NCBI GenBank assembly: GCA_002474405.1
Contig: DLQW01000059.1
Span: 199 to 5,726, forward strand
Reading direction: 5' to 3'
DNA from: Christensenella sp. UBA7597
GTDB taxonomy: Bacteria > Bacillota > Clostridia > Christensenellales > Borkfalkiaceae
Length of the DNA: 5,528 nucleotides
This document shows positions 4,950 through 5,528 of this stretch, piece by piece; the first letter of the stretch is position 1; the number at the start of each line of letters is the position of its first letter. Both the position numbers and the translations under genes were made by a program. Below the pieces are notes generated by a model. The model was not told the origin of the DNA, ran no database searches, and worked only from the letters and a program-made list of their open reading frames with translations.

Positions 4950-5528
4950 TTACTCGTCGTCCTCGTCGTCGGGCAGGTCTACGTTGTGATAAACTTCCTG
5001 TACGTCGTCAAGTTCTTCCAGCGCGTCGAGCATGTTGGTGAATACGCGCACTTTATCTTCGGGCAGCGTGATTTTGTTCTGCGGAATCATGGCGATTTCC
5101 GCCTGAACGAAGCGGATTTTCGGTTCTTCTTCGTCGCTGTGGCGCGATTTCGGCGCCGCCGCCATCAACTCTTTGTTCTTCTCTTCGAAGTATTTTCTCA
5201 CGTCGGAGAACGCTTCGGGCGAAGTGAAAATTTCGTATACGTCGTCGCTGACGGTTACGTCGTCGGCGCCCGCGTCCAGCGCGTATTCGGTAACGGTATC
5301 TTCGTCCAATTCGGGCGTGCGTTCGATAACGATGTAGCCCTTGTTATCGAAATTGTACGAAACGCAGCCGGTGTTGCCCATCGAACCGCCGTGCTTGCCC
5401 ATAATCGCACGGATGTCGCCCGCGGTACGGTTGTTGTTATCCGTCAGCGTGGTGATGATTACGGCAGAACCCGCGGGACCGTACCCTTCATAGGTAAGTT
5501 CCTTGTAGTCCGCGCCCGAAAGTTCGCC
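4950..5528 (-). CDS. yebC: YebC/TACO1-family protein, 3' part, cut by window edge
   Basis: The frame is open to the right edge and encodes the last 192 residues; about 60-70 N-terminal residues, including the family's usual MxGHSKW start region, lie outside. The visible part starts GELSGADYKELTYEGYGPAG and carries the family marks LTDNNNRTAGDIR, KHGGSMGNTGCVSY, the late MIPQN motif and DDVQEVYHN near the C-terminus. The ATG at 5402 falls within the conserved domain and is not the start. Proteins of this family were long annotated as transcriptional regulators; more recent work on bacterial YebC and mitochondrial TACO1 points to a translation role, helping ribosomes through difficult (proline-rich) stretches. 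There is an extra charged segment (MAAAPKSRHSDEEEPKIRF) before the MIPQN part and a strongly acidic end (DLPDDEDDE). Family assignment is secure. Confidence 0.95.
   Translation of the reverse strand, partial: GELSGADYKELTYEGYGPAGSAVIITTLTDNNNRTAGDIRAIMGKHGGSMGNTGCVSYNFDNKGYIVIERTPELDEDTVTEYALDAGADDVTVSDDVYEIFTSPEAFSDVRKYFEEKNKELMAAAPKSRHSDEEEPKIRFVQAEIAMIPQNKITLPEDKVRVFTNMLDALEELDDVQEVYHNVDLPDDEDDE

Overview
The window (5,528 bases, roughly half G+C) holds five protein genes, all on the minus strand, with short gaps and no RNA genes, insertion sequences or CRISPR arrays. Both end genes are cut by the window edges. Read in the direction of transcription (high to low coordinates) they are: a YebC/TACO1-family protein (3' part), an RluA-family rRNA/tRNA pseudouridine synthase, a large membrane-anchored nucleotide-sugar 4,6-dehydratase of the FlaA1/CapD/PglF type, an N-acetylhexosamine 1-kinase of the NahK type, and the N-terminal part of a family 20 glycoside hydrolase (hexosaminidase). 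The protein style, Shine-Dalgarno-led starts and sigma-A-type promoters suggest an uncultured, probably gut-associated clostridial Firmicute. That placement is inference from general resemblance, not from a marker gene.

The right part (3818-5528) is housekeeping: yebC, then the pseudouridine synthase, separated by an intercistronic hairpin. The central part begins with a near-consensus promoter (3740-3768) and a leader of about 110 nt. The leader can form mutually exclusive hairpins and contains a possible 13-residue leader peptide. This promoter appears to drive the dehydratase and, 32 nt beyond its stop codon, the kinase, which starts with TTG. The last ~30 codons of the dehydratase encode a Gly/Pro/Lys/Arg-rich tail whose DNA forms three tandem hairpins, the most striking structure in the window. 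After the kinase an intrinsic-terminator-like hairpin overlaps the promoter of the hexosaminidase: the -35 box lies in the hairpin loop and the -10 box in the T-rich tract after it.

The three metabolic genes fit one route. The hexosaminidase would release GlcNAc or GalNAc from glycans. NahK would phosphorylate the free sugar at C1. A uridylyltransferase encoded elsewhere would turn the HexNAc-1-P into UDP-HexNAc. The dehydratase would convert UDP-GlcNAc to a 4-keto-6-deoxy sugar for surface glycans. Salvage feeding directly into glycan building is a hypothesis from gene content and order. No wholly new protein system is visible. The most novel-looking signals are the RNA structures between and inside the genes.
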